Positions 53,486-63,426 are shown, counted from the stretch's first letter. The stretch is 64,000 bases of DNA from Pseudomonadota bacterium (GCA_027621915.1 JAQCAD010000003.1:62001-126000), one strand, 5' to 3'. Notes: generated from the sequence alone by a model not told the origin. Numbers and translations are program-made.

Positions 53486-54880
53486 TCAGTTGTCGTCGTT
53501 GATTTGAACATAGCCGATCTCGCGACGCATTTCGATTGTGGTGCCATACGGTTCCGATAATCGTCGCAAGTCTCCAATAATTTTTTCGCCAAGATCTTTG
53601 TTGGCAAACACAGGTCGGCCGCGGACCTGGAGCGGCTTGCCAAATCCGAGACTGATCGGGTAAAGCGCGAGTTCGGAGAGCTGACGATTGCGGAATTTCG
53701 GCACGGCAATGACTGCCTCCCAGATCTCGGGTATGGCGGGGAAACCTTCGGTATCGTTTTTATACCGGGCGTCGTTGAAATCGGCGACGTGCGCATTTTC
53801 ATCCAGGTCATAGCTTTCGTAGTTTTCGGATGGCAGTCGCGCGAGGGACTCGTTTTGAAACAGAAAGTCACCCAGGCTATAGAGAATTGGCTTGCCCCGG
53901 TAGATCTCTATCCCCCGAAGCGCGTGAGGGCCGTGGCCGACGAAAACATCGGCGCCGGCTTCCACCATTGCCCGCGCAAACGTCGTCAGGAATTCGGGAG
54001 AGAGTTCACGACGGCCCGCGTGCTCGTGCGCGTGAATTGTCACGATCGTGAAATCGGCGACTCGGCTCGCGTTGTTGACAACCGCGCTGATGGCCGCGAC
54101 GTCATCCTGATTAGCGTCCATGCGTACCATCGGCGTTTCGCCACTGGCGAAGTTGCGGCCGAAAAGCTCCATTTCGCCGGGCTTGTCCTCTTTGGTCCCG
54201 GTGGCAACTCCATCCTGGTCCTTGAACAGACCGAGCGATTCTCCGCTGTCGCGAATGTTTTCGTAATCCGCGGGCGGCAATACATAGGTCGTCTTGTACC
54301 GCAGCGGATTAAGGCCCGGTCGTGGCGGGACGTCGTCGCGCGATTGGCCGGCACGCATGTGATTCGCGAAACTCGACGAGACCGAGATCAACGCGACCCG
54401 GGCTTTGGCGGTTTCGAGAAACTTCGCCTCCCGTGCCTCGGCAAGGCTCATGCCGACACCGGCGTGTACGAGTCCGGCTTGTTCAACGTATTTCGTGGTC
54501 AGCTGCAGTCCGAGCGTGCCGTAGTCCCCTGCATGATTGTTGGCGCGCGATACCAGGTCGATTCCGGCCCATGCGAGTTCGTTCGCGAGTTCCGGGGCAC
54601 CACGCATATACGTGCCGCCGCTTTCCGCCATCGGGTAGGGCTCATAGTCGTGAAACAGCATCTCGAGATTAGTAAATGCAACGTCAGCAGAGCGCAGCAA
54701 TTCGATCATCTGGAGGAATTCGGGTTCATTGTAAACCGATAACTTGCGCGTAATGATCGAGTCGCCCGTAAGTGCCATGGTGAACTCTTCGTCTGCACTG
54801 CGGTGTTGACTGACGCCGGGAACAGCAATCGTTACACCCGCAATCAGCATCACGGCACCTAGAATTTGTGGGCATTTCAT
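53486..54880 (-). CDS. CapA-family (poly-gamma-glutamate type) metallophosphatase-like protein
   Basis: A 464-residue protein with a signal region (ILGAVMLIAGVTIAVPGVS). The CapA signature is ALTGDSIITRKL near the N-terminus, then NNHAGDYG, TIHAHEH and FVGHGPHALRGIEIYRGKPI. The family is related to metallophosphatases and takes part in poly-gamma-glutamate export or related tasks. No capB or capC genes are seen, so capsule synthesis is not implied. The ATG at 54880 is chosen for the signal peptide. Confidence 0.88.
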   Translation of the reverse strand: MKCPQILGAVMLIAGVTIAVPGVSQHRSADEEFTMALTGDSIITRKLSVYNEPEFLQMIELLRSADVAFTNLEMLFHDYEPYPMAESGGTYMRGAPELANELAWAGIDLVSRANNHAGDYGTLGLQLTTKYVEQAGLVHAGVGMSLAEAREAKFLETAKARVALISVSSSFANHMRAGQSRDDVPPRPGLNPLRYKTTYVLPPADYENIRDSGESLGLFKDQDGVATGTKEDKPGEMELFGRNFASGETPMVRMDANQDDVAAISAVVNNASRVADFTIVTIHAHEHAGRRELSPEFLTTFARAMVEAGADVFVGHGPHALRGIEIYRGKPILYSLGDFLFQNESLARLPSENYESYDLDENAHVADFNDARYKNDTEGFPAIPEIWEAVIAVPKFRNRQLSELALYPISLGFGKPLQVRGRPVFANKDLGEKIIGDLRRLSEPYGTTIEMRREIGYVQINDDN

Positions 54881-54978
54881 CAGTGATATCTCCGGCGCAG
54901 CTGGAACCTGTACGAGCTTAGCAAACTTTACTTTGAGCGATGACTGAATTACCAATAGGACTCAACGGGAGAGAAGCC

Positions 54979-56409
54979 ATGAATTGGATATTCAAATTGC
55001 TGGCGAGTGCTGCCCTTGTGGCGTCAGCATTGTCGGCGAGCGCGCAGGATAACGACAGCGTGCAGGATTACATCGACAGTCGATACGAAAGTACGGCGGA
55101 TCTTGCGCGCGCGCTCTGGGAGTTCGCGGAAGTCGGTTACCAGGAAACCCGGAGTTCCACGCTGCTGCAACAAACGCTGGATGCAGAAGGATTCACAATT
55201 GAGGCCGGTGTCGCAGGTATTCCAACGGCATTCACCGCTACGTACGGCAGTGGCGGCCCTGTGATCGCCATTCTGGCGGAATTTGATGCGCTTCCCGGCA
55301 TCAACCAGGACGCGGTGCCTTCGCGCCTGCTGATCGATGGTAAAACTGCCGGTCATGCCTGTGGGCACAATTTGTTCGGCGCGGGCTCCACCGGCGCCGC
55401 TATCGCAGTTCGCCACTGGCTTGAGGAAACCGGTACGCCGGGGACGATCCGACTTTATGGGACGCCGGCCGAAGAGGGCGGCAGCGGCAAGGTCTACATG
55501 GTGCGCCAGGGCCTGTTCGATGACGTCGATATCGCGTTGCACTGGCATCCGGGAGACAGGAATTCGGCCGGAGCGGAAACGACATTAGCCAACCGGTCGG
55601 CAAAATTCCGGTTTCGCGGCATTTCCGCACATGCGGCTGGTTCGCCGGAAAAAGCGCGTTCGGCGCTGGATGGCGTGGAAGCGTTCAATAACATGATCAA
55701 CCTGATGCGCGAACACGTGCCACAGGAGACGCGAATTCACTACGTGATTACAAATGGCGGGAACGCCCCTAACGTTGTGCCCGATTTCGCCGAGGTCTTT
55801 TACTACGTGAGACATCCTGATGCGACGATGGTCAGGGAAATCTGGGACCGTGTGGAAGCCGCAGCCAATGGCGCCGCGATGGGTACCGGCACCGAAGTGG
55901 AATGGGAGATCATTCATGGAAATCACTCTTTGATGCTCAACGAAACCCTTGCAAAAATGATGGATGAGAAAATCCGAATCGTTGGCGGCATCAGTTACAA
56001 CGATCATGAACAGGCATTTGCAGAAGAGATCTACCAAACGCTCAATCGCCCGGACCTCGCGCTCGGCAGCGAGGAGATCGTCCAGCCCTACATGGTGAGT
56101 CTCGGGTATGGTTCCACCGATGTTGGTGATGTGTCAATCGCGGTGCCGACAGCGGGCATCAGCACAGCGACGTGGGTGCCGGGTACATCGGCACACAGCT
56201 GGCAATCCACGGCGGCAAGTGGCATGACAATTGGATACAAAGGTGCGCAATCGGCGGCCAAAACGCTTTCTCTCGCCGCAATCGAGCTCTATCAGAACGA
56301 AGAACTGAGAGACGCAGCCAGACAGGAATTCGACGAGCGACGTGGCAAAGATTTTCACTATGAAGCACTGCTCGGCGATCGGCCGCCACCGCTGGACTAC
56401 CGAAACTAG
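54979..56409 (+). CDS. Exported M20D amidohydrolase, AbgB-like
   Basis: A 476-residue protein with a signal peptide (LLASAALVASALSASAQ). Metal ligands are in AGHACGHNLFG and PAEEGGSGK, and HWHPGDRNS and RGISAHAAGSPEKARSALDG mark the catalytic and dimerisation parts. It resembles p-aminobenzoyl-glutamate hydrolase subunit B and related N-acyl amino acid amidohydrolases. AbgA and AbgT are missing, but a distant YfcC-type permease occurs at 63427. The start at 54979 has GGGAGAGAAG upstream and fits the signal peptide. Confidence 0.9.
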   Translation: MNWIFKLLASAALVASALSASAQDNDSVQDYIDSRYESTADLARALWEFAEVGYQETRSSTLLQQTLDAEGFTIEAGVAGIPTAFTATYGSGGPVIAILAEFDALPGINQDAVPSRLLIDGKTAGHACGHNLFGAGSTGAAIAVRHWLEETGTPGTIRLYGTPAEEGGSGKVYMVRQGLFDDVDIALHWHPGDRNSAGAETTLANRSAKFRFRGISAHAAGSPEKARSALDGVEAFNNMINLMREHVPQETRIHYVITNGGNAPNVVPDFAEVFYYVRHPDATMVREIWDRVEAAANGAAMGTGTEVEWEIIHGNHSLMLNETLAKMMDEKIRIVGGISYNDHEQAFAEEIYQTLNRPDLALGSEEIVQPYMVSLGYGSTDVGDVSIAVPTAGISTATWVPGTSAHSWQSTAASGMTIGYKGAQSAAKTLSLAAIELYQNEELRDAARQEFDERRGKDFHYEALLGDRPPPLDYRN

Positions 56410-56791
56410 TCTGGTTATACCGCCGATCGACCGTGTTGCTGAAGTGCAACAACGCGATCATGTCCGATGGTCCGGCTTCCCACGAAAAAAGGTTTCACGT
56501 GATCGTACCGGGCCAATTTGGCAAATAACCCGAAGTTGGATTGACAGCCCGTGCCTGCGGGCTTAGATTCCCTGTGGAGAGCGAACGAATAAGTAAAACC
56601 ACGTACTAAAGAATGGTTAAATTCAGTAAAAGTACGTAATCGCCCACGGAGCGGGCACGGATTCGAATCCGCGAATCCAATCTGACATAAAGATGACACA
56701 TTTTCACAACAGTTTGTATTTGTGCGTATCAGTTTATCCCGGTTGCATGAATGCAGATGTCACTTAACTACAGGATCAGGGGAATCATCCT
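56410..56791. other. Regulatory interval before the TonB receptor
   Basis: 382 bp without a gene. It holds a 7-bp inverted repeat (ACGTACT 56601-56607, AGTACGT 56631-56637, centres 30 bp apart) and the palindrome CGGATTCGAATCCG (near 56656). Both lie upstream of the receptor gene and could be operator or RNA elements. No tRNA fold could be completed around the TTCGAAT stretch. Confidence 0.4.
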
Positions 56792-59650
56792 ATGGCTAGC
56801 AAGACATTTAAGGCGACTGCAATTTCAACCGGCATCGCCATCGCACTCGGCACCGCGCCGCCAGTTTTGGCGCAGGACAACGGTGATGAACGCATCGAAG
56901 AAATTACCGTTACCGGCTCGCATATACGGCGTTCCGGATTTGAAGGCCGCGTGCCGATCCAGGTGCTGGACGCAGAATCGATCGCGTCGATGGGCGTCAA
57001 CCAGCCGGTAGAAGTCCTCAAGGACCTGAGCGTCAACAGTGGTTCACAGTTTTACAATGAAACCAACTCTGTGGCCGGTAGCGCGATGTTCAATATCCGT
57101 AATTTGGGATTGGGCTCGACGCTGACTTTGCTCAACGGCCGTCGTGCGGGCGTTGCGGCGGTTGCCGATGCGACCGGTAACGACTTTGTCGACATCAATC
57201 AGTTTCCGATCGCCATGATCGAGCGCATAGAAGTGCTGACAGACGGCGCATCTGCACTGTATGGGTCGCAGGCTGTGTCTGGCGTAGCCAATATCATTAC
57301 CCGTAAAGGCTTCGAAGGTTTCGAGATTTCGGGCGGTGGCTCATTCTCGGAAATTGAAACGTACGACTTCAATATTGCGGCAGGTTCCCAGTTTGCCGAT
57401 GACAAGGGTGGTTTCAATATCTACGCCACTTACTACAACCAGGACTTTCAGGATCGTTCCGATTTCGACTGGATGCACACTCGGTTGATCGGTGACGACG
57501 TAAATGGTGATGCCAGTCAGTCCAGATTTGTATCGTCCACCGGCTCGCCAGGCACCTATCGTCGCGCGACGATCGGACCGAATGGCGAGGCGACGGACGT
57601 TGCTGGAGCGGTGAACGTGCCGGATGCTGACTGTCTGGCCGCCGGTGGTATCAAGCGCAGCCCGACTGACACTTTCTGTCGTTATAACTTCGTCGACCAG
57701 GTTTCGGTCATTTCCGCCGAAGAACGGGTGCAGGTGTTTACCGAGTTTGACTATAACTTCTCGGATCAGTTGACGTATTTTGCGGAGGCCAGCTTCTCGC
57801 ACAACACGATCCGGCGCTCCGATGGCGGCGGTACTTTCAACACCGGCCAGGCAACGGGGGGCGGATTTACGATTCTTAGCAGCCATCCATTCAATTTCTT
57901 CATCGCGGATCCGGCGACGCCAGGTGGTCTGAACTGGATCGATCCGGCGAGCTGGGATCCGGCAATCCACACGGCATCCGACCTGCGTGCCATTGCCCGC
58001 CCGTTCGGCATTGACGTTAATCACAACGAGAAGACGTCGAAGATTCGCCGGCAACTCGACTACGTTCGATTCATCAATGGCCTGGAATACGAATTTGATA
58101 ATGGCTGGTATGTCAACGGGTCATTATCTTATGCGGGCGGCACACGGGTTTCAGACGGCGCACACAACTACCGGTCAGATATCTTCCAGCAAATGGTCAA
58201 AGATGGTGAGTGGAACCCGTTCGGCACGCGTATATCAGACCCCAATCTGATATCGCCGAAAGACGGCATATCGATTGCTGGTAATGACCAGATTAAGACG
58301 GCTAAATTCGATCAGCGCAGCGTTGACACCACACGGACCCGCGAAGTAGTTCTCGATATCGTGGCCAGTGGCGAGATCTTCGAGTTAGGTGGCAACACCG
58401 TCAGCGCCGCGGTTGGCGGACAATTCAGAGATGTGACAATCGAATCCGTACCGGATTCATTGGGTGGAGCCGGCGAATCCAGCGAGGAGAGCATTTCGAA
58501 CTTCATCTCCGGATCGCAGGATGTGACGGCATTCTTTGGTGAAGTCATCGTGCCAATCGGTGATCTTGTAGAGGTGCAACTCGCCGTTCGCCAGGAGGAT
58601 TATGGCGGCGGCATCGGTTCGACGACAGACCCTAAAGTGTCCTTCGAATTCCGGCCGCTCGACTGGCTGGGCTTCCGCGGCTCCTGGGGTACGTCATTCC
58701 AGGCACCGACGGTCCGACAGACAGCAGAGGCAACATCATCTGCTTTTGTTAACGACCCGGCATCACCGACCGGCCCTGGCGGTTCACTCGTATGTTTTGA
58801 CAACGGCATTCAAAACAATATCTCGGTCAGCGTCGTTGGTTCGCCAGGTCTCAAACCGCAGTCGGCAGACAACTACAATTTCGGTGTTGTCTTTCAAACT
58901 GAGGGCGGTTTCAGGGCCAGCCTTGATTACTGGAATTTCGACTACACCGACCTGATCGCCCCGGGCAACAGCGCACAGGCTATCGTCAACAACGACTGCC
59001 TTGACGATGGAATTCCGAACGATCCGGCCGTTATCCGCGATGCGGGTGGTCAGTTACGCCAGGTTAACTCGGAGTTCGTCAATATCGGTCAGGTAGAGAC
59101 TGACGGTTTTGACCTGAACGCCGACTATACGCTGGACGTCGGAAACAGCACTTTGATCTTCGATCTCTCGGCAACGCAGGTATTGAATTTCGACGTTGAC
59201 AAGCAGAACGGCAGCCCGGTGTTCGACGGCGCAGGCAGCAGGAATTTCTCGAATAACTTTTCGACGATGCCTGAACTGCGTGGTCATGTCGGCGCTACCT
59301 GGTTGATGGGCGATCATTCTGCAAGTATCACTGCGCGTTACATCGACAGCTACGGGAACGACCAGAGCAGTCCGGCCTTCCCGGCGGAAGTTGAAGCCTG
59401 GACCACGTTGGATGTTCAATATTCCATATTGCTCCCTGGCCTTATCGGGGACGGCGACACCCGACTCACGGTTGGCGTGAACAACCTGACGGACGAGGAT
59501 CCACCGGCGTTGTTCCGTAACGACAAACTCGGCGTTCCTATTCCGAAGGGGAATACTTTGGCGAATATTGACAGACCGGGATACGATGATCGGGCCGGAC
59601 ATGATATTCGCGGCCAGATCGTTTACCTGAGGTTCGTGCAGGGATTCTGA
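56792..59650 (+). CDS. TonB-dependent outer membrane receptor
   Basis: A 952-residue protein: signal peptide (ISTGIAIALGTAPPVLAQ), TonB box EEITVTGSHI, plug domain (NIRNLGLGSTLTLLNGRRAG; GSQAVSGVANIITRKGFEGF), and a long beta-barrel that ends in Phe (YLRFVQGF). It belongs to the type without an N-terminal signalling domain. It imports a ligand too large for porins; the barrel gives no clear ligand. Neighbours handle peptides and acyl-amino acids, so a peptide-like ligand is a reasonable guess. AGGGGA precedes the start. Confidence 0.95.
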   Translation: MASKTFKATAISTGIAIALGTAPPVLAQDNGDERIEEITVTGSHIRRSGFEGRVPIQVLDAESIASMGVNQPVEVLKDLSVNSGSQFYNETNSVAGSAMFNIRNLGLGSTLTLLNGRRAGVAAVADATGNDFVDINQFPIAMIERIEVLTDGASALYGSQAVSGVANIITRKGFEGFEISGGGSFSEIETYDFNIAAGSQFADDKGGFNIYATYYNQDFQDRSDFDWMHTRLIGDDVNGDASQSRFVSSTGSPGTYRRATIGPNGEATDVAGAVNVPDADCLAAGGIKRSPTDTFCRYNFVDQVSVISAEERVQVFTEFDYNFSDQLTYFAEASFSHNTIRRSDGGGTFNTGQATGGGFTILSSHPFNFFIADPATPGGLNWIDPASWDPAIHTASDLRAIARPFGIDVNHNEKTSKIRRQLDYVRFINGLEYEFDNGWYVNGSLSYAGGTRVSDGAHNYRSDIFQQMVKDGEWNPFGTRISDPNLISPKDGISIAGNDQIKTAKFDQRSVDTTRTREVVLDIVASGEIFELGGNTVSAAVGGQFRDVTIESVPDSLGGAGESSEESISNFISGSQDVTAFFGEVIVPIGDLVEVQLAVRQEDYGGGIGSTTDPKVSFEFRPLDWLGFRGSWGTSFQAPTVRQTAEATSSAFVNDPASPTGPGGSLVCFDNGIQNNISVSVVGSPGLKPQSADNYNFGVVFQTEGGFRASLDYWNFDYTDLIAPGNSAQAIVNNDCLDDGIPNDPAVIRDAGGQLRQVNSEFVNIGQVETDGFDLNADYTLDVGNSTLIFDLSATQVLNFDVDKQNGSPVFDGAGSRNFSNNFSTMPELRGHVGATWLMGDHSASITARYIDSYGNDQSSPAFPAEVEAWTTLDVQYSILLPGLIGDGDTRLTVGVNNLTDEDPPALFRNDKLGVPIPKGNTLANIDRPGYDDRAGHDIRGQIVYLRFVQGF

Positions 59651-59673
59651 TTCGCGGAGTTTGCACAAAGACG

Positions 59674-59697
59674 AGAGGGGCCTTGCGCCCCTCTTTT
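59674..59697 (+). terminator. Intrinsic terminator after the TonB receptor
   Basis: An 8-bp stem (AGAGGGGC / GCCCCTCT) with a 5-nt loop and a run of four T, starting 24 bp after the receptor stop. It separates the receptor from the downstream genes. Confidence 0.85.
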
Positions 59698-59796
59698 CCG
59701 TTTGGCGCCGTGAAAAGTCCATCGGGTTGATATGACCGCCCACAGGTAATCGAAAGAGGACGGATCAGCTTAGCAACGAGAGGCCGGGCGAGGCAG

Positions 59797-60435
59797 ATGA
59801 GTATTCGTTACAAAACAACTTTTCCAACGATGTTGTGTTTGATGGCGTCCGCCGTATCGGTCGCCCAGACGGTCGACCAGGGCGACCTGGAGCGATGTGC
59901 TGAGAAGGCATCGGCGGAGCTGAAGCTGGCCTGTTTCGAAGCGCTGACTTCAGCGGGCATCGATTCCGTAATTGTCGAACCGGGGAATACCGACCCTATC
60001 GATGCGTCTGATGTATCGCCAGTGGCGGCGAAACCAGCGACAGAGATGTCGCGCACGGACGCGGCCGCATCTGGCACTGTTGCTACGTCTGCAAAGGCGA
60101 CCCAGGTGACGGACGAACCGGAACGAAACGGTCCGATACCGGCGGTCACGCAATCAACGCTGCGGAATGGTCCAGTAGTCGAGCCCGTCGAAAGTCAAAC
60201 AGATGATCCGCCAGTTGTCGTGACGGCAAAAGTTGTTGAAGTTTCAAAAGGCCGGTACAACGTCCTTTACTTCCACTTCGACGACGGCCAGGTTTGGCGG
60301 CAGATTGAAGGACGGCGATTTCGGTATCCGAAGGATGGTGACTTCGAAGTCACCATTAGCAAAGGATTGCTCGGGGACGATCAGCTTCGTGTCGAGGGCA
60401 GCGGAGCGATGACCAGGATTCGCCGTATTCAGTAA
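59797..60435 (+). CDS. Exported hypothetical protein
   Basis: A 212-residue protein with a signal peptide (MLCLMASAVSVAQ). An N-terminal motif, DLERCAEKASAELKLACFEALTS, is of the small-protein type with CxxxxxxxxRLACxxxL. A Ser/Thr/Pro-rich linker follows (about 60-140) and a C-terminal beta domain (ARVVEV-like KVVEVSKGRYNVLYFHFDDG; VWRQIEGRRFRYPKDGDFEV). No family function known to me. It precedes the 2OG oxygenase by 79 bp. Confidence 0.65.
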   Translation: MSIRYKTTFPTMLCLMASAVSVAQTVDQGDLERCAEKASAELKLACFEALTSAGIDSVIVEPGNTDPIDASDVSPVAAKPATEMSRTDAAASGTVATSAKATQVTDEPERNGPIPAVTQSTLRNGPVVEPVESQTDDPPVVVTAKVVEVSKGRYNVLYFHFDDGQVWRQIEGRRFRYPKDGDFEVTISKGLLGDDQLRVEGSGAMTRIRRIQ

Positions 60436-60514
60436 GTGCGGTGCACTAAGTTGCTGTACCACTCACTTGAAGTATCGCCAGCCAGCACGGCATACTGCCG
60501 GCGTACAAGGACGG

Positions 60515-61177
60515 ATGACTATGGCAGAAGACCCGGTAGCCGATTTCGACATCAACAAGAGCCTGTCGATGATTTTCGCGACGCCACTTGTCGTGCATGA
60601 CTGGCCGGAGAGCGACGCTTTCAACAGGGAATTTGCCGAGCTGGTTCTGACGAAGGAGAAGAAACTCGCCAGGAAAGACGTGGTGCGTTCGAACGCCGGC
60701 GGCTGGCAGTCTCCCGGCAATCTGATGCAGTGGCCGGAACCCTGTATCGAGACTTTTCGCCAGCGAATCGAGAAACTGACCTTCAATCTATTGCATGTGC
60801 TTCTGCGAGGTGACAGCAGCAATCGTTCGTTCAAACTGTTGGTAGATGCCTGGGCAAATATCAACCGAAGCGGCGACTACAACGTTGCGCATACTCACCC
60901 GAATTGCATGTGGTCCGGTTGTTACTACGTAACGCCAGGCAATCCGGATCCGAATGTCACGTGGAATGGCCTGATCGAACTGTTTGACCCTCGCGAAGCG
61001 GCCAACTACGTACAAGTCAACAATACGATCCTCGACGCTCGCACGCTCATCGAAAATGTGCCTGGTCGAATGTTGTTCTGGCCAAGCTGGGTCAGGCACA
61101 TGGTTCACCCGTACGTCGGCGATGGCGAACGAATCTCGGTGGCATTCAATGTGAACGTCATCGAGGACAGGTCGTAG
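60515..61177 (+). CDS. Putative 2-oxoglutarate/Fe(II) oxygenase (2OG-FeII_Oxy_5 type)
   Basis: A 220-residue protein of the family often labelled TIGR02466-like. Iron ligands are seen in VAHTHPNCMWSGCYYV (His) and PSWVRHMVHPY (His), with a late Arg in GERISVAFNVNV for 2-oxoglutarate. Such enzymes hydroxylate proteins or small molecules; in other genomes they sit near TonB receptors and secondary-metabolite genes. An ATG at 60521 is an alternative start. It lies downstream of the receptor and terminator. Confidence 0.78.
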   Translation: MTMAEDPVADFDINKSLSMIFATPLVVHDWPESDAFNREFAELVLTKEKKLARKDVVRSNAGGWQSPGNLMQWPEPCIETFRQRIEKLTFNLLHVLLRGDSSNRSFKLLVDAWANINRSGDYNVAHTHPNCMWSGCYYVTPGNPDPNVTWNGLIELFDPREAANYVQVNNTILDARTLIENVPGRMLFWPSWVRHMVHPYVGDGERISVAFNVNVIEDRS

Positions 61178-61189
61178 ATTTGAGCGCTG

Positions 61190-62797
61190 TCAGGGCCTGG
61201 TCAGGGGTTGGCCGGAAAGTGCTCCTGTCGCATTTTCATTCCGGATCGCAAACGTGCCGTTTACAACGACATGAACTGCGCCGACGGAAAATTCACGTGG
61301 TGATTCGTAGGTGGCCAGGTCGCGATATTTTTCCGGATCGAGAACGACAAGATCGGCGAAATATCCTTCCCGCAGATATCCACGGTCCGGCATTCGAAAA
61401 AAGTCTGCTGCAAGTCCCGAATAGCTTCGTATTACAAACTCTGCCGACAAAGTTCCGGAATCGAATACGAGCATACGCATTTTCTTCGCGAAAGAGCCGT
61501 ACGTGCGCGGGTGCGTAATCGGCTGATCGGGGCGTGGCGTTCGCCCGTCAGTACACGTCATCATCCATGCTTCCTCTGCCAGCAGCCGCGTGTTGTCGTC
61601 ATCATAAAGTTCCAGGTTCATGACGACTTTATTGTTCTCCCGCAAAATCTGCTGGACCGCGAGGGCCGGCGCCAGCTCACGTTCCCGTGATACCTCCGCA
61701 AGCGTTTTGCCGTTCAGATTCGGTTGAGGATCGACGAACATGATCTTGTCCGCACCCCCGCGAATCTGCAGCATGGCGTTCGTGGCGTCCGCAATGTCCG
61801 CGGATAATTCAGGATCGTCAAATCGTTCAATCATGGCGTCCTGCCCACCGGCGGCTGCCCAGTCAGGAACGGTGTACGACCTCAGATTACTTTGGGTCGC
61901 CGTATAGGGATGTTGCGCCGCCCAGATGTCAACGCCACGCGCGCGCGCATCATTGATGTATTTGGCACCGATGTCTGCCCGGCCGTAGTTATGTGCGCCC
62001 TGCAGGTTGTAGTGACTGAAGATACCGCGCAGTCCTGATTCTTCGGTGATGCGAATACCTTCTTTGACCGAGGCGTCGTAGCCGACTCCCTTGTAAACGG
62101 CCCCCAGGTCGCGGTCATGAGTATCGTAAATCGCGCCAGCATATTCAGCTGCGGTTTTGGCGAGCGTGATAACTTCTTCGGTGGAAGCATAAGTCCCCGG
62201 AACGTAGAAAAGACCGGTAGATAAGCCAAATGCGCCCTCATCCATGCCTTTTCGGACCAGCGCCTGCATTGCGGCCATCTCATCGCCAGTAGGCGCACGA
62301 TCTGCCGCACCCATGACCTCACTTCGAACATTGCCGTGACCGACATAGAGAATTCCGTTGGTGCCGATTCCGTTTGTCCGCCACAGTTCCATACGTTCTG
62401 CCACGTTGCTGGAACCTTCGCCGTCGGCTCCGAGCACCACTGTCGTGATCCCCTGGTAGAGATAAGGCAATGCGTCGCGTCCATAATCCTTGTCAAGTTC
62501 GGCATGGCTATGCGCGTCGATGAATCCCGGGGTTATCCAGAGACCGTTGACGTCTATCTCATCGTCCGACCGTACATTGGCGGTAGTTGCATTGCCAATG
62601 AAGGCTATTCGTCCGTCGTTGATACCAAGATCGGCTGCATAGGGTGCACCGCCTGAGCCATCGATAACGTATCCACCGAGGAGGAGGTGCTGGACGGAAA
62701 TTTCTCCGCCATCTTTTTGATCGTCCGCCGAATCGCACGCGACTGTCAGAAACGCGACAACAATTGCAAGGATTTGTCTGTCGTTGATTTTTCGCAT
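61190..62797 (-). CDS. Lipoprotein N-acyl-D-amino-acid deacylase-like amidohydrolase
   Basis: A 535-residue protein with a lipobox (LAIVVAFLTVACDS). Amidohydrolase motifs are TPGFIDAHSHAELD, YDTHDRDLGA, FSHYNLQGAHN and CTDGRTPRP. The C-terminal FADLVVLDPEKYRD is typical of the family. It removes acyl groups from D-amino acids or hydrolyses related compounds at the outer membrane or periplasm. It converges with the 2OG oxygenase, 12 bp between stops. The start at 62797 gives the lipoprotein signal. Confidence 0.88.
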   Translation of the reverse strand: MRKINDRQILAIVVAFLTVACDSADDQKDGGEISVQHLLLGGYVIDGSGGAPYAADLGINDGRIAFIGNATTANVRSDDEIDVNGLWITPGFIDAHSHAELDKDYGRDALPYLYQGITTVVLGADGEGSSNVAERMELWRTNGIGTNGILYVGHGNVRSEVMGAADRAPTGDEMAAMQALVRKGMDEGAFGLSTGLFYVPGTYASTEEVITLAKTAAEYAGAIYDTHDRDLGAVYKGVGYDASVKEGIRITEESGLRGIFSHYNLQGAHNYGRADIGAKYINDARARGVDIWAAQHPYTATQSNLRSYTVPDWAAAGGQDAMIERFDDPELSADIADATNAMLQIRGGADKIMFVDPQPNLNGKTLAEVSRERELAPALAVQQILRENNKVVMNLELYDDDNTRLLAEEAWMMTCTDGRTPRPDQPITHPRTYGSFAKKMRMLVFDSGTLSAEFVIRSYSGLAADFFRMPDRGYLREGYFADLVVLDPEKYRDLATYESPREFSVGAVHVVVNGTFAIRNENATGALSGQPLTRP

Positions 62798-63107
62798 AAT
62801 CACTGTCTCACTATTAGTCGATCGACACCCGGTTGCAGCATAATCAACTGTCATCCGGTTGTTTTCATCTGCTGGCGCAATCCCGCCAGCCTGTTGTTCG
62901 CTGTAGCAATTCGCTGGAATGGCGCCGGCAGCGAGACTTAATGTCAGATGGTGTCGTTAATTGAACACCACGCCTTTCTTAAAGGCTTGGTGAAGGCTAA
63001 ACTCTGCGCATACCAGAAGATAGTGGTACCAGTGCTGCCAGCGCAAGTTTCGGGTGATAGCGCACGGTAACGAAACAGCCCGCCACCCTGAAAAAGCGAA
63101 CGCAACA
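62798..63107. other. Divergent control region
   Basis: 310 bp between the divergent deacylase and small lipoprotein genes. I see no further gene; a longer frame reaching in from 63054 has no reasonable start. The region probably holds both promoters but no clear boxes were found. Confidence 0.4.
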
Positions 63108-63347
63108 ATGACCGTCCGGAATTCGGAAATATCGCACACGAAATTTTTCGCTGCCCTGGCGTTGTTGGTCGCATTCTCGTCAATTCTTTCCTGTGCGAGC
63201 ACGGATGGCCCGCCACCACCGAGGCGTCAGATATCGGAATGCCCGCCTGGCATGCTTTTAATCTGTACCAGTCGGCAACCGGCGACGAAAGGCGGAGATG
63301 AAGAAATCCCGCTGTACGAACATTGCACTTGTAAGTCGAATATCTGA
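63108..63347 (+). CDS. Small lipoprotein
   Basis: A 79-residue protein with a lipobox (ALALLVAFSSILSCAS) and a short mature part with PPPPRRQISECPPGMLLICT and CTCKSN, rich in Cys and Pro. The ATG at 63108 was chosen because it places the lipoprotein signal correctly. Small Cys-rich lipoproteins of this sort are common and have no known job. It precedes the permease by 79 bp. Confidence 0.6.
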   Translation: MTVRNSEISHTKFFAALALLVAFSSILSCASTDGPPPPRRQISECPPGMLLICTSRQPATKGGDEEIPLYEHCTCKSNI

Positions 63348-63426
63348 CGGGAATTTACGTTTTTTCGTTCAAACAGGTCCTTATGCCTGAAAAACTCGAT
63401 TCTTCGCAGATTACGGGACCTTATCT

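Noticed and set aside
53789-54742. Long antisense frame (317 codons) over the CapA-like gene
   Set aside because: It mirrors the codon structure of the real gene; no start context, no motif and poor amino acid pattern.
52167-54880. Capsule (poly-gamma-glutamate) synthesis locus
   Set aside because: Only a CapA-like gene is present; ligase and export genes capB, capC and capD are absent.
56645-56690. TTCGAAT stretch that looks like a tRNA T-arm
   Set aside because: Only the palindrome CGGATTCGAATCCG is present; no acceptor, D or anticodon arms could be placed around it.
59054-59743. Antisense frame (229 codons) over the TonB receptor end
   Set aside because: It is a shadow of the beta-barrel sequence and also runs through the terminator.
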